Of a stretch of 64,000 bases of DNA, positions 50,385 to 60,235 are shown piece after piece. The stretch lies in assembly GCA_017645765.1 (NCBI GenBank), contig JAGCNV010000079.1, positions 1 through 64,000 on the forward strand. Direction: 5' to 3'. The DNA comes from a bacterium (GTDB lineage Bacteria; UBP6; UBA1177). Made by a program: the position numbers and the translations under genes. Numbering within the stretch: position 1 is the first letter of the stretch; every line of letters begins with the position of its first letter. Under the pieces are notes generated by a model that saw only the letters and a list, made by a program, of their open reading frames with translations, did not search any database and was not told the DNA's origin.

Positions 50385-51383
50385 TTAATTTTTGGAAGTG
50401 TATTCAACCATCCAGTTGTAGTGGTCGCGGAAGATTTCTTCGACACCTCTGAACTTCATGCCGAGTTCTCTCTGTGCCTTTTCTGACGAAGCGTGAAGGT
50501 CGCTTTTGAGGATTCTTGCACTGCCGCGGGTGATTACGGGTTCAACGCTCTTGAAAAAGCGGTAGAAGCAGTTTTCAGCCAAAAATCCGGCAGTGTACAT
50601 GAGCCAGTAGGGAAGCGAAACTTTGGGGCGTTTTCTGCCTGAAAGTTTTTCCAAGATCCCCATCATTTCGTCGTTTGTCGTGTGTCCGCCGGTGAGGAGA
50701 TAAAATTCGCCGCTTTTTCCTTTTTCGCCTGCAAGGATTATTCCTTCGACGACATCTCTGACATCGACCCAGTCAAATCCGCCGTAAGCTGGATATGCCG
50801 GAAGTTTGCCTTTGCGGAAATTCATTTCCATCGTTCCCATCTGCGACGGACGGAAATCGTTCGGTCCCAGAATTCCGACGGGACATACCGTTACTGCGTC
50901 GATTTTCCCTTCTTCGACAGCTTTCTGAACGAGAAGAGAGCCTTCAGCCTTCGTGATTCCGTATTCAAGCATCGCTCTGTCAGGGTTGAAACCAAGTTCT
51001 TCAGTCGCAACGACGCCTTCGCCGGGATCGCCCAGAGCCTCGATCGAGCTGACATGGACGAGCCTTCTCACTTTGTCTGCGATGCAGGCGTCGATGACAT
51101 TCTGAACGCCGTCGACGTTGACTGTTTTGATTTTGTCGTAAACACCGCATTTTATTGAGATCGCAGCGGCGCAGTTGTAGACGAGATCTGCACCCTCGAA
51201 AGCCTTTTTCAGCGATTCGAGATCTCTTGTATCGCCTTTGACTTCTTCGAAATCGAGCCCTTCGATCGCCTTTCTGACGGTCGTTTCCTCGTGAATGAGA
51301 ATCCTCGGCTTGATGCCGCGTTTGTTGAGTTCGCGGACAAGATTGTTGCCTACATGACCGCTTGCACCCGTGATAACTATCAT
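50385..51383 (-). CDS. Extended SDR (NAD-dependent epimerase/dehydratase family)
   Basis: 332 aa from the ATG after TTGGAGGGAAAA. Rossmann motif VITGASGHVGNNLVREL, LVYNCAAAISI, the active-site Ser in LVHVSSIEALGDP, then YGITKAEGSLLV (YxxxK) and VTVCPVGILGPND. Resembles dihydroflavonol reductase-like or 3-beta-HSD-like epimerases; substrate unknown. The last part (EKLSGRKRPKVSLPYWLMYTAGFLAE) may be membrane-associated. Confidence 0.85.
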   Translation of the reverse strand: MIVITGASGHVGNNLVRELNKRGIKPRILIHEETTVRKAIEGLDFEEVKGDTRDLESLKKAFEGADLVYNCAAAISIKCGVYDKIKTVNVDGVQNVIDACIADKVRRLVHVSSIEALGDPGEGVVATEELGFNPDRAMLEYGITKAEGSLLVQKAVEEGKIDAVTVCPVGILGPNDFRPSQMGTMEMNFRKGKLPAYPAYGGFDWVDVRDVVEGIILAGEKGKSGEFYLLTGGHTTNDEMMGILEKLSGRKRPKVSLPYWLMYTAGFLAENCFYRFFKSVEPVITRGSARILKSDLHASSEKAQRELGMKFRGVEEIFRDHYNWMVEYTSKN

Positions 51384-51478
51384 TTTTCCCTCCAAAGTGA
51401 TAAAAAACCAACCAGCGGAATATAACGATTATTAGATATTTTTCAATGAAGACGGTTACAGACCAGAGAATTTTTATT

Positions 51479-52270
51479 TCACTTTTTTTCGCAAATCGAG
51501 CTGAACGCCGCATCGGCCGCCATGCTTCTCGGCATGAAACGAAGGCAGAATGCCCCAAAGCGGTTCATCAGGCGCGGCATGACTATCGGCTTGTTTTTAA
51601 GCAGCGCCTCTATCGCTTCAACTGCCGCAGGATAACTTTTTCCTATGGTTTTTTCGAGGAACCACGAGCGTTTCTGACCTGCTGTTTCGACAAATTCCGT
51701 TGCCGTGAAACCGGGGCAGAATGCGGTTACGCAGACATTTGTTCCGTTTTTCTTAAGTTCCGTTCTGAGAGCTACCGAAAAATTCATAAGAAATGCTTTG
51801 GTCGCGCCGTAAACCGCATAAAAAGGAGTCGGATTGAAAGCTGCAAAAGAGGCCGTGTTGAGAATCCATCCTGAATTTTTCGCTGAAAAATCCTTTGCGA
51901 AAAGGTTGGCGAGAATCATTGCCGAAACAACGTTGAGCTGGACCATTCTGTTAAGTTCTGCAACATTCTGCTTTTCAAACCAGCCGTACATTCCGTAACC
52001 TGCATTGTTTATGAGCATGTCGATGTTTTCGTCCTTCACTTCGGCATAAAGCCTGTCAGCCGCATCGAAACCCGTGAGATCCATAGCGACAACACGCACA
52101 CTGACACCATACTTTTTAATGATGTTTGTTTTAAGAGCGTTTAGTTTATCTTCGCGCCTCGCCGTTATGACAAGATTCATTCCTTTTTTGGCAAGAATAT
52201 CTGCAAAATCAGCTCCGAACCCGCTTGAAGCACCTGTGATAAGAGCCTTTTTTCCTTTAAGATCAACCAT
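51479..52270 (-). CDS. Classical short-chain dehydrogenase/reductase
   Basis: 263 aa. KALITGASSGFGADFADILAKKG (TGxxxGxG), LINNAGYGMYG (NNAG), and the catalytic Tyr-Lys in FYAVYGATKAFLMNFSVAL, with WILNTASFAAF before it (Ser of the triad). NADPH preference is suggested by the basic ITARREDKL. Substrate unknown. It begins one base after the stop of the first subtilase, probably through read-through coupling; no clear SD. Confidence 0.87.
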   Translation of the reverse strand: MVDLKGKKALITGASSGFGADFADILAKKGMNLVITARREDKLNALKTNIIKKYGVSVRVVAMDLTGFDAADRLYAEVKDENIDMLINNAGYGMYGWFEKQNVAELNRMVQLNVVSAMILANLFAKDFSAKNSGWILNTASFAAFNPTPFYAVYGATKAFLMNFSVALRTELKKNGTNVCVTAFCPGFTATEFVETAGQKRSWFLEKTIGKSYPAAVEAIEALLKNKPIVMPRLMNRFGAFCLRFMPRSMAADAAFSSICEKK

Positions 52271-52271
52271 C

Positions 52272-54836
52272 TTACATTACAACGACGGAACAGCCGCCGC
52301 TTTTTTTCTTATCTTCAGATTTGCTGTCGTCAGCCTGTTCTTCTCCGCCTTCTCCGCCTTCAATGTCGCTATCGGAAACGATCTCTTCATCCTGATTTTC
52401 ACCGTTATTTTCATCAGCTGCTGCTTCACTGTCATCTTCCGGTTCTTCCGGCCAGCCTTCCCAGCCTTCAAGCGCACAGTAACCGTCTTCGTTACAGACA
52501 GCATCTTCGTCGGCACAGTCGGAAGTGTTGCGGCACTCTCTGTAGCATACGCCGGATTTTGACCCCATCTGTGGATGGCAGCGATATCCTTCACTTGTTC
52601 GACAGTCTTTATCGGAAGTGCATGAAGCAAGACAATGGGTTCCCTCCCACCTGTTTCCTGTGACACATTTTGCGCCGTCGGGACAAACACTGTCATCGTT
52701 GTCGAAACATTCCTGAGTGCAGTAACCGCCTTTCGACCATTTGTTGCAGGTCGTAAATTCACCAATGCACTCCTCATCTTCTGCACAAGAACCTCCGACC
52801 GGAGACGGAATTTTCTCGCATTTTTTTTCATCGTTGCAGAATGAACCTTCATTGCAGTCTGAATTATCGGAACAATAAGGCAGGCAGACACCGAGAACAT
52901 CGTCGGAACAGTAGTAACCTTTTCTTTCGCAAGGTTTCAGGCTGCTGCACTCAAGAGCGCAGATATAATTCTGTCTGTCTTCTGTTGTATCGAAAGGCAT
53001 CGTTCCGTCAGGGCACGGAGTTTTGCCGGTTTTTACAGCACAGTAGCCGCCGTCAAAAACCCAGTAACGGCGCGCTTGAAGACACTCGACATCAGTTACG
53101 TCCAAAGAAGTCATCAGACAGTCTTCGGCTTTTTCGCATGATTTTCCGGCAGCCAGTTCTTCCGCGCATCCTTCATCAACAAAACCGTCGCAGTCATCGT
53201 CGAGGTGGTTCCCGCAGACTTCTTCTTTTTCACCGTCGCACATCGGAAAACCGGCAGCAAGACGGGCAGCTTTTTCAAGGTTGACCCTGCCGTAACCGAA
53301 TTTTACGCTGAAACCTTTATCATCCCAAAGTCCCGTTTCGGGATAAACTTTGTCGGCACTTTTCTTCAGAATTTCGATCGCTTCTTCGAGCGTAAGGTCA
53401 GGATTTATGCTGAACACCGCACCGAAAAAGCCCGAAACGACGGGAGCGGCCGCGGAAGTTCCCGAAAAAACAAGGGTATAGTCCTTTTTGTAATCGCCGT
53501 AGCCCGGGATCGCGGTCGTAGCGATACCGACAATCGGAGTTTCCGAAAGCGACGGAGCGATGACGGTTGAAGCGAATCCGTAGTTTGAATATTCGACTCT
53601 TGTATCCCATGCAGTCGATGCGTTTACGGTAACGACCCTGTTTTTGACTTCGACTCCGTTTCTTTCAAAAACGAAATCGTGTTCAAGAAGCTGTTCGTAT
53701 GATGAATCGATCCCGTCGTTTCCGGATGCGTAGACAATAACGCCGCCCTTGCCGTTTCTGCCGTTCTGCATGAAGTTCATGTGCGCTTTAATTTCATCCG
53801 GCAAAGCAGGAATAATTCCGTAGGAAGAATCGGGACCGAAACTACAGTTTACCGTAGTGATATTCGGGTCCGCCACATATTTTTCATAAACTTTGAGCAT
53901 CGTATCGCCTGACATCGCAGTACCGGTCGTTCCTTCGAGATACCTGACCGGATAGAGCAGACACCACGGACACATTCCGCTCATTCCTATTTCGTTGCCG
54001 ACACCGGCGCTGACTCCGGCACAGGTCGTTCCGTGACCGACACTTGCAGCGTAGTATTCTGCATAAGGCGAACCTTCCAGCACCGAAGTATCGGGATAAC
54101 CGCCCTCTTTATCGTTCAAAGCGTCGTAACCGGGTTCGATATTCGTCAGATCTTCATGATCCGGCACGATACCTGTATCCATGATCGCGACTTTCGTATC
54201 CGTATTCACTTCGATGTTGTTGGAATTCAGAAATTCGAGCATCTGGATGAATTTCGTATCGGCATTTTTCATAATTGCGACATCGTCACCGTAATAATTT
54301 TTGACCGTTCCCCTGTTCTGCAAGTGCCACTGGACATCGAAGTAAGGATCTTTCGGAGCACTTTCAGGCACCATCCTGAGCGAGGTTTCGCGAACCAGAT
54401 CAGGAAATGCGTAGCCGTCTCCGTTTTTCACGATTTTCTCTGCAACTTCAACGCTGTCGCCTTGAACGGAAAAGGAGTAAAGCGGGTAAGTCGGCAGAAT
54501 TTCGACCAGCTTCAGTCCGTATCTGCTTTCCATATATTCGACAGATTTTTCACCGTGCCAGAAAAGCGTGTTCTCTGCAACGACAGGCATATCGCCGAGA
54601 AAATAAACCGGAAGTTTGCCGCCTCTTCCGCTGACTATCGAAAAAGCCGATTTCCCGAGATTCAGGCGGTAAAGTTCGTTTTTAGGAGCAACAACCGATG
54701 TACCGTCGATTCTGAGGGCACTGAAACCTTCAGCTTTCGTGATAACAACACTCTTTCCGTCACTGTAAAAAAGCTCCGTAGCGCTTACAGTAAGAACGCT
54801 TAGAACAAGCGCAAACATAAGAAGAATCTTTTTCAT
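52272..54836 (-). CDS. Secreted subtilisin-like protease with MopE-like motif and C-terminal GGCS tail
   Basis: 854 aa; signal MKKILLMFALVLSVLTVSA. Propeptide-like region, then an S8 domain: Asp in KVAIMDTGIVPDHEDL, His in GHGTTCAGVSAG, Asn in VIVYASGNDG, Ser in FSGTSAAAPVVSGFFGA. After it comes a MopE-like acidic motif (EVCGNHLDDDCDGFVDEGC), several Cys-rich modules (CSDNSDCNEGSFCNDEKKC, CTSDKDCRTSEGYRC) and an acidic linker. It ends DKKKSGGCSVVVM. Tandem paralog of the next gene. Probably exported and surface-held, with the tail as a possible anchoring signal. RBS GAGGTCTGAG. Confidence 0.88.
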   Translation of the reverse strand: MKKILLMFALVLSVLTVSATELFYSDGKSVVITKAEGFSALRIDGTSVVAPKNELYRLNLGKSAFSIVSGRGGKLPVYFLGDMPVVAENTLFWHGEKSVEYMESRYGLKLVEILPTYPLYSFSVQGDSVEVAEKIVKNGDGYAFPDLVRETSLRMVPESAPKDPYFDVQWHLQNRGTVKNYYGDDVAIMKNADTKFIQMLEFLNSNNIEVNTDTKVAIMDTGIVPDHEDLTNIEPGYDALNDKEGGYPDTSVLEGSPYAEYYAASVGHGTTCAGVSAGVGNEIGMSGMCPWCLLYPVRYLEGTTGTAMSGDTMLKVYEKYVADPNITTVNCSFGPDSSYGIIPALPDEIKAHMNFMQNGRNGKGGVIVYASGNDGIDSSYEQLLEHDFVFERNGVEVKNRVVTVNASTAWDTRVEYSNYGFASTVIAPSLSETPIVGIATTAIPGYGDYKKDYTLVFSGTSAAAPVVSGFFGAVFSINPDLTLEEAIEILKKSADKVYPETGLWDDKGFSVKFGYGRVNLEKAARLAAGFPMCDGEKEEVCGNHLDDDCDGFVDEGCAEELAAGKSCEKAEDCLMTSLDVTDVECLQARRYWVFDGGYCAVKTGKTPCPDGTMPFDTTEDRQNYICALECSSLKPCERKGYYCSDDVLGVCLPYCSDNSDCNEGSFCNDEKKCEKIPSPVGGSCAEDEECIGEFTTCNKWSKGGYCTQECFDNDDSVCPDGAKCVTGNRWEGTHCLASCTSDKDCRTSEGYRCHPQMGSKSGVCYRECRNTSDCADEDAVCNEDGYCALEGWEGWPEEPEDDSEAAADENNGENQDEEIVSDSDIEGGEGGEEQADDSKSEDKKKSGGCSVVVM

Positions 54837-54921
54837 CTCAGACCTCGATAAGAAATTCAAAGAAAAAAGCGTATGATTATATTTAGATTTTTATAAAAAT
54901 CCATAGAGTTTTTTGAGATTA

Positions 54922-57900
54922 TCAGAGCACAAGAAGCGAACAGCCGCCGCTTTTTTTCTTATTTTCATCACTTGCGGAACTGTCGTCGGTCTCGACCGCA
55001 TCATCATCGGATGAAACGGAACCGTTGTCAACACTTTCTTTGTCATCGGAAGTTTCACCGTTGTCGGGAACTGTGTCACCTTCATCCGGAGCAGTGTCGC
55101 TTTCATCCGGAGTTGTGTCGCCTTCGTCCGGAACAGTGTCGCCTTCGTCTGGAGCAGTGTCGCTTTCATCCGGAGTCGTATCACCTTCGTCCGGAGCAGT
55201 GTCACCCTCGTCCGGAGCTGTGTCGCCTTCGTCTGGAGCAGTGTCGCTTTCATCCGGAGCCGTGTCGCCTTCATCCGGAGTCGTATCACCTTCGTCCGGA
55301 GCAGTGTCGCCTTCGTCTGGAATTTCCGATTCCTCCTTGCATTCTGCCGTGCAACGACCGTTTGTACCGTTCTCAGCACCATCGTCGCAGATTTCGCCGT
55401 TGTCTGTGTCGATTATGCCGTCTCCGCAGTATGAAGTTATTCCGGCTGCTGTTTTACATTCAGTCGTGCAGACTGTACAGCTCGTTTCGCCGTAAGCGCA
55501 AGCTGTTATCATTCCGTTGTCTGCTCCGTCATCGCAGCTTTCACCGTTGGATTCATCTATTCTGCTGTCACCGCAGTATGAAGTTATTCCGTCCGCTTCT
55601 TTGCAGAACTCTGTACAGACAGTGCAGCTCGTTTCGCCGTAAGCACAGTTCGTTCTGCCGTTGTCTGACGCGTTATCGCACTGTTCATTGCTTTGTGTAG
55701 TTCCGTCTCCACAGCGTCCGGTTACTGTCTTGCAGTCAGCAGAGCAATAGTCGCCGTCTTCATTGTTGCCGTCGTCGCAGGCTTCGCCGTAATATGAGTT
55801 TTTGACTCCGTCACTGCAGTATCCTATGAGTATTCCGTCCGTTATTCGGCAAGTTGTTGTGCAGACTTCGCAGTTCGTTTCACCGTAAGCGCAATACTTA
55901 TAAGGATTTTCCCCTCTGTCACATTCCTCGCCGTTGCGCACATCAATTTTGTAATCTCCGCAGGAAGATTCCTTCCCATCCACCAACTGACAGGTCTTTG
56001 TGCAGACTTTGCAAGGTCCATTATCGTATTCGCAATCAGTTTTCCCGTTGTCTTCGCCGTAGTCGCACTCCTCGTTCGCACCTTCGGTAACAATGCAGTT
56101 GTCGTATCCGTCGCAGTCTTCGCGGTTGATTATTCCGTTTCCGCATTCTGTAACACAATGACCGTTCTCGTTGCATACCGCTCCGTTTGCGCAGTCAGTA
56201 TTGTCCGAGCAGAGCGGCAGGCAGACTCCGAGAACTTCATCCGAGCAGTAATATCCCGGCCTTGTACAAGGATTGGTTCTGTTGCACTCGAGTGCGCAGA
56301 AAAATCTGGAGTTTTCTGTTATATTACCCAACTTTTGGGTTCCATCGGGGCACTGATATGACCTTCTGAAGCAGTAACCACCTTCAAAACCCCAAGAAAG
56401 AAGCTCGTTTACACATGAGACATCGGCGGCACTCAAAGAGTCTGTCAGGCATTCGGCATCGGTTTCACACGGCTGCCCTGCCGTCAGTTCTTCCGCACAC
56501 CCTTCATCGACATAGCCGTCACAGTCGTCGTCGAGGTGATTTCCGCATTCTTCCTCTTTTGTTTCCGCACACATCGGAAATCCTGCCGCAAGACGCACCG
56601 CTTTTTCAAGGTTTACCCTGCCGTAACCGTATTTCACGCTGAAGCCGTTTTCATCCCAGAGACCTGTTTCAGGATTGATTTTATCCGCGCCCTGTTTGAG
56701 TATTTCCATCGCATCTTCAAGCGTAAGTTCGGGATTTATGCTGAAAAGGACACCGAACAAGCCTGAAACGACAGGAGCTGCAGCAGAAGTTCCGCTGAAA
56801 AATGTATAATTTGAATCCTTGGTGCCGTCACCTTTGTTATAATTACCGTAACCCGGAACTGCTGTCGTTCCTATACTTGTGCCTGGAGCCGCAACAGTCG
56901 AAGTGTAACCATAATTTGAGAAAGACGCTTTCATATCCAGAGAAGTTGATGCATTCACAGTAACGACTCTGTTCGTGACAACTCCTACCCCCTCTCTTTC
57001 AAAGACGAAATCGTATTCGAGAAGCCGGCTATAAGAAGAATCCACATTATCGTTTCCCGAAGCATAGACAATAACGCCACCCTTTCCGCCTCTTCCGTTC
57101 TGCATAAAATTCTGTATTCCTACAGCTATTCCGGGAAAAACGTAATCTATTCCAATGGAAACGCCAGGGCCAAAACTGCAGTTGACCACAGAAATACTGG
57201 AATCTAATGCGTATTTCTCATAGATTTTAAGGATTGTATTTTCCGATATTCCGGTTCCGTTATATTCTTCGTCCGAATACGTGTCAGTAAGCGGATATCT
57301 CACAGGATAAATCCAGCACCACGGGCAGACTCCGCTCATTCCGGTTTGATTACCGATCTCGGCACTGACTCCGGCGCAATGCGTTCCGTGAGCCACGGCA
57401 CTTTTAATATCGTCGCTCACATTTTCTCCTTCCAGCAAATGCAAATTCGGAGTTCCGCCGCCAGACACTTCTCCGTCCTGAAAAATATCATAACCCGCTT
57501 CAGTAATCTTCAGATCTTCATGGTCTCGCGACACGCCGCTGTCCATTATCGCGATTTTAATATTCGGATCGACTTCGATTCTTTTGGAATTTAAAAATTC
57601 GAGCATTTGCTTGAATTTTATGTCTGCATTTTCCAGACCGCTTGTTCCGGTGTTATGCAGATGCCACTGCTTGCTGAAATAAGGATCTTCCGGCTCGCTT
57701 CCCGGCACAAAACCAATGGGAACCGGAGCCTCTCTGACAAAATCCGGAAACGCGTAACCGTCGCCGTTTTTCACTATTCTTTCGGAAATTTCGACGCTGT
57801 CACCCTCGACGGAAAAGGCATAGAGCGGATAGCTCGGGAAAATTTCGGAAAGTTTCATCCCATACTTTTTTTCCATCTCCCCAACCGTTTTTTCGCCGCG

Positions 57901-58191
57901 CCAGAAAACAGTCCTTTCGGCTACAGCCGGCGTATCGCCGAGGAAATAGACCGGTAGTTCGTCTCCGCCCTTTTTTCCGGTGCTGCTTACAAAAGAATAA
58001 ACATTGTTTCCGGTATTCAGGCTGTAAACCGCCCCTTTCTGGTTTTCTGCATCCGAAGCTTTGATTTTGACAGCAACGAACTCTTGTGATTTCTCGATCA
58101 AAACGCTTGTTCCGTTGTTGTAGAAAAGTTCCGCGCCGCTTACTGTAAGAACACTAAAAAAGATTGCTAACATAAGAAAAATCTTTTTCAT
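54922..58191 (-). CDS. Secreted subtilisin-like protease with DUF4215-type Cys repeats, PDEGDT repeat and C-terminal GGCS tail
   Basis: 1089 aa; signal MKKIFLMLAIFFSVLTVSG, chosen over a start 32 codons upstream without RBS. S8 triad: KIAIMDSGVSRDHEDL, AHGTHCAGVSAE, FFSGTSAAAPVVSGLFG, plus the Asn in YASGNDNVD. Then MopE-like EECGNHLDDDCDGYVDEGC, a Cys-rich part, and about six units like CGDGIIDTDNGEICDDGAENG (Myxococcus Cys-rich/DUF4215 type). A 13-unit PDEGDTA repeat follows, then the end KKKSGGCSLLVL. The catalytic domain is clearly paralogous to the gene downstream. Confidence 0.88.
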   Translation of the reverse strand: MKKIFLMLAIFFSVLTVSGAELFYNNGTSVLIEKSQEFVAVKIKASDAENQKGAVYSLNTGNNVYSFVSSTGKKGGDELPVYFLGDTPAVAERTVFWRGEKTVGEMEKKYGMKLSEIFPSYPLYAFSVEGDSVEISERIVKNGDGYAFPDFVREAPVPIGFVPGSEPEDPYFSKQWHLHNTGTSGLENADIKFKQMLEFLNSKRIEVDPNIKIAIMDSGVSRDHEDLKITEAGYDIFQDGEVSGGGTPNLHLLEGENVSDDIKSAVAHGTHCAGVSAEIGNQTGMSGVCPWCWIYPVRYPLTDTYSDEEYNGTGISENTILKIYEKYALDSSISVVNCSFGPGVSIGIDYVFPGIAVGIQNFMQNGRGGKGGVIVYASGNDNVDSSYSRLLEYDFVFEREGVGVVTNRVVTVNASTSLDMKASFSNYGYTSTVAAPGTSIGTTAVPGYGNYNKGDGTKDSNYTFFSGTSAAAPVVSGLFGVLFSINPELTLEDAMEILKQGADKINPETGLWDENGFSVKYGYGRVNLEKAVRLAAGFPMCAETKEEECGNHLDDDCDGYVDEGCAEELTAGQPCETDAECLTDSLSAADVSCVNELLSWGFEGGYCFRRSYQCPDGTQKLGNITENSRFFCALECNRTNPCTRPGYYCSDEVLGVCLPLCSDNTDCANGAVCNENGHCVTECGNGIINREDCDGYDNCIVTEGANEECDYGEDNGKTDCEYDNGPCKVCTKTCQLVDGKESSCGDYKIDVRNGEECDRGENPYKYCAYGETNCEVCTTTCRITDGILIGYCSDGVKNSYYGEACDDGNNEDGDYCSADCKTVTGRCGDGTTQSNEQCDNASDNGRTNCAYGETSCTVCTEFCKEADGITSYCGDSRIDESNGESCDDGADNGMITACAYGETSCTVCTTECKTAAGITSYCGDGIIDTDNGEICDDGAENGTNGRCTAECKEESEIPDEGDTAPDEGDTTPDEGDTAPDESDTAPDEGDTAPDEGDTAPDEGDTTPDESDTAPDEGDTVPDEGDTTPDESDTAPDEGDTVPDNGETSDDKESVDNGSVSSDDDAVETDDSSASDENKKKSGGCSLLVL
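55048..55320 (-). repeat. 21-bp tandem repeat coding 13 PDEGDT[A/T/V] units
   Basis: Thirteen 7-residue units in register, all in the linker of the second subtilase: G or S in the fourth position and A, T or V in the seventh vary; the last is PDNGETS. Third-base differences show several duplication rounds. Length is probably strain-variable by slippage in steps that keep the frame. Confidence 0.92.
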
Positions 58192-58230
58192 TTTAAACCC
58201 CGTCGAAATTTTAAAGAAAAAAAGCAAAGC

Positions 58231-58258
58231 ATTATATATTGTTTTTAATTTTTTTCGA
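58231..58258 (-). promoter_or_regulatory. Possible promoter of the second subtilase
   Basis: Minus strand TATAAT (58231-58236) with a poor -35 (TCGAAA at 16-nt spacing). Lies in the divergent gap to the CotH genes, 40 bases before the start codon. Confidence 0.4.
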
Positions 58259-58363
58259 GTAAAAAATTCCTCTTTCTCCGACAACAAAAACTCTTGTTTT
58301 CCCTGAGATTTTTTTTAAAATCGACTGTTTTTATGACGTTTGGTCATTTTTCGGAGATTCGGC

Positions 58364-60217
58364 GTGAAAAATTTTTATTTCTGGCTACTTATTTTTGCTG
58401 TTTCAGTCCTTGTCAGCTGCGGCAGCAAAAAAACGGAAAACAACGCAGAAACCGACAACGATTCCGGCAGCATAACAAACGACAACGACATTTTTTCTGA
58501 TTATGACGCGGCTGCCGACGATGATGATGCAGCAGATTACGACGAAACGACAGACGATGATAACATCACTGATTCCGATGGAACAACGGATGACAACACT
58601 GCGGCTGATGAAGATACGATAGCGGATTTTGATTCAACCGTTGACGAAGATATTCAGACAGATGATGACACCTCAGTTGATTCCGATGAAACCACTGATG
58701 ATGACGATCCCATGTGCGATCTCGAAAACGGAGTCACTTTTATCAAAAAACCCGAAAAAATGAATGTCGTACAGAAAAACCGGAGTGTCTTCCTTTCATG
58801 CGAAGCAGAGGCGCATGGCTGTGAAATAACCTATCAGTGGTACGAAAGCAAAAACAATTCTACAGATTCCGGTATCGCACAGCCTGATGCAACGAACACG
58901 ACTTTTGAAACGCCGGTATTTACCGAAAAAGGAATCCGTTACTACTACTGCGCCGTAACCGCCGTAACTCCGGCAGGTGAAAGCAGAACTTTCCTCTCAA
59001 ATATTGCCAGCGCGGCATACACCGCACTTCCTACGCTCTATGTAAACACTCCCGGCGGCGTCGAAATCAATTCAAAGGAAGAATGGATAAAAAATGCATC
59101 CGTTTCTCTTGCCGGAGCAGCCGACGAAAGCTGGAACTTCGAAAATGTCGAAACAAGCATCAAAGGCAGAGGCAATTCGACATGGAAAAAACCTAAAAAA
59201 CCTTACGCGCTGAAACTCAAACAGGCACGTGAAATCATGGGAATGCCGGCACACAAACGCTGGGTCCTCATTGCAAATTACTACGACGGTTCTTTCATGC
59301 GCAACACTGCCGCATTTTATCTCAGCAGACTCTTTGAAATGGACTGGACTATCCGCGGCGAATTCGTCGATCTCGTTTTAAACGGAAAATACAACGGTCT
59401 CTACTGGTTCGGCGAAGCGATAAAAGTTGATCAAAACCGCGTGAACATCAATGACGGAAATCCAGAAATGACAGACGGCGAAGACAAGGATTATCTTATC
59501 GAAATCGATATCTTTTTCGACGAAAACATAAAATTCAAGAGTGAAATCAGAAACTTGCCCTACATGGTTCAGAATGATGACTACATGGTTGACGAAAACG
59601 ACCTTATAACAAGCGGCGGAGCTGCCAGACTTGACAGGCTGCAATCCAAAATAAACGACCTTGAAAAGCTGCTTTACCCTGATTTTACCGAAGGAATGGA
59701 TACAAATGACTGCTCGGCGCCTGATGAATCGTATTCAGAGATCATAGACATCGATTCATGGATAAAATTATGGTTTGTGAACGAAATTATGGACAACAGG
59801 GAACTGGAGTTTCCGAGAAGTTCGTTTTTCACTTTCAACAGTACTGACAACATTTTCAAAGCGGGTCCTGTATGGGATTTTGATCTGGCGGCAAACCTCA
59901 GGCCGTCGTCATGCCAGCTGAACAAAACGATCTACTACAACGCCCTTTTCAAATCTCCGAAATTCGTAGAGCGCACAAAAGAACTCTGGAACGGATATTC
60001 AGCTCTCATTAACATCGGGCCGCATATTGCAGCGCTGCAAAGCAGGATATCACTTGCAGCGAAATACGATGCAATGCTCTGGGTCGGACATCATGATTAC
60101 ATAAATATAGCACTTAATAATGAGAACGTGACCGTTTTTGAGGAATATGCGGAATTTCTGAAAGAGAGTGTCCGTCAAAAAATCTTGGTTGTGGAGATAT
60201 TTATCGGAAATTTATAG
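58364..60217 (+). CDS. CotH-kinase lipoprotein with Ig-like domain (first of a tandem pair)
   Basis: 617 aa from GTG with CGGAGATTCGGC upstream. Signal VKNFYFWLLIFAVSVLVSC (lipobox LVSC) and a long Asp/Thr/Ala linker to about residue 120. An Ig-like module (FIKKPEKMNVVQKNRSVFLSCEAEAHGCEITYQWYES...YYYCAVTA) comes next. The CotH domain follows: LYVNTPGGVEINSKEEW, SIKGRGNSTWKKPKKPYALKL, GMPAHKRWVLIANYYDGSFMRN, DLVLNGKYNGLYWFGEAIKV, AGPVWDFDLAA. CotH proteins are atypical secreted kinases that phosphorylate proteins; the WDFD and GEA segments carry conserved acidic residues. Substrate unknown. Confidence 0.87.
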   Translation: MKNFYFWLLIFAVSVLVSCGSKKTENNAETDNDSGSITNDNDIFSDYDAAADDDDAADYDETTDDDNITDSDGTTDDNTAADEDTIADFDSTVDEDIQTDDDTSVDSDETTDDDDPMCDLENGVTFIKKPEKMNVVQKNRSVFLSCEAEAHGCEITYQWYESKNNSTDSGIAQPDATNTTFETPVFTEKGIRYYYCAVTAVTPAGESRTFLSNIASAAYTALPTLYVNTPGGVEINSKEEWIKNASVSLAGAADESWNFENVETSIKGRGNSTWKKPKKPYALKLKQAREIMGMPAHKRWVLIANYYDGSFMRNTAAFYLSRLFEMDWTIRGEFVDLVLNGKYNGLYWFGEAIKVDQNRVNINDGNPEMTDGEDKDYLIEIDIFFDENIKFKSEIRNLPYMVQNDDYMVDENDLITSGGAARLDRLQSKINDLEKLLYPDFTEGMDTNDCSAPDESYSEIIDIDSWIKLWFVNEIMDNRELEFPRSSFFTFNSTDNIFKAGPVWDFDLAANLRPSSCQLNKTIYYNALFKSPKFVERTKELWNGYSALINIGPHIAALQSRISLAAKYDAMLWVGHHDYINIALNNENVTVFEEYAEFLKESVRQKILVVEIFIGNL

Positions 60218-60235
60218 ATATTCCGGAGATAAGGC

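Noticed and set aside
54972-55700. Long plus-strand reading frames opposite the second subtilase (SSGAVSPSSG-like and Cys/Arg-rich translations)
   Set aside because: They are created by the 21-bp tandem repeat and Cys-rich coding read on the other strand; no RBS, and the minus-strand gene is clearly real.
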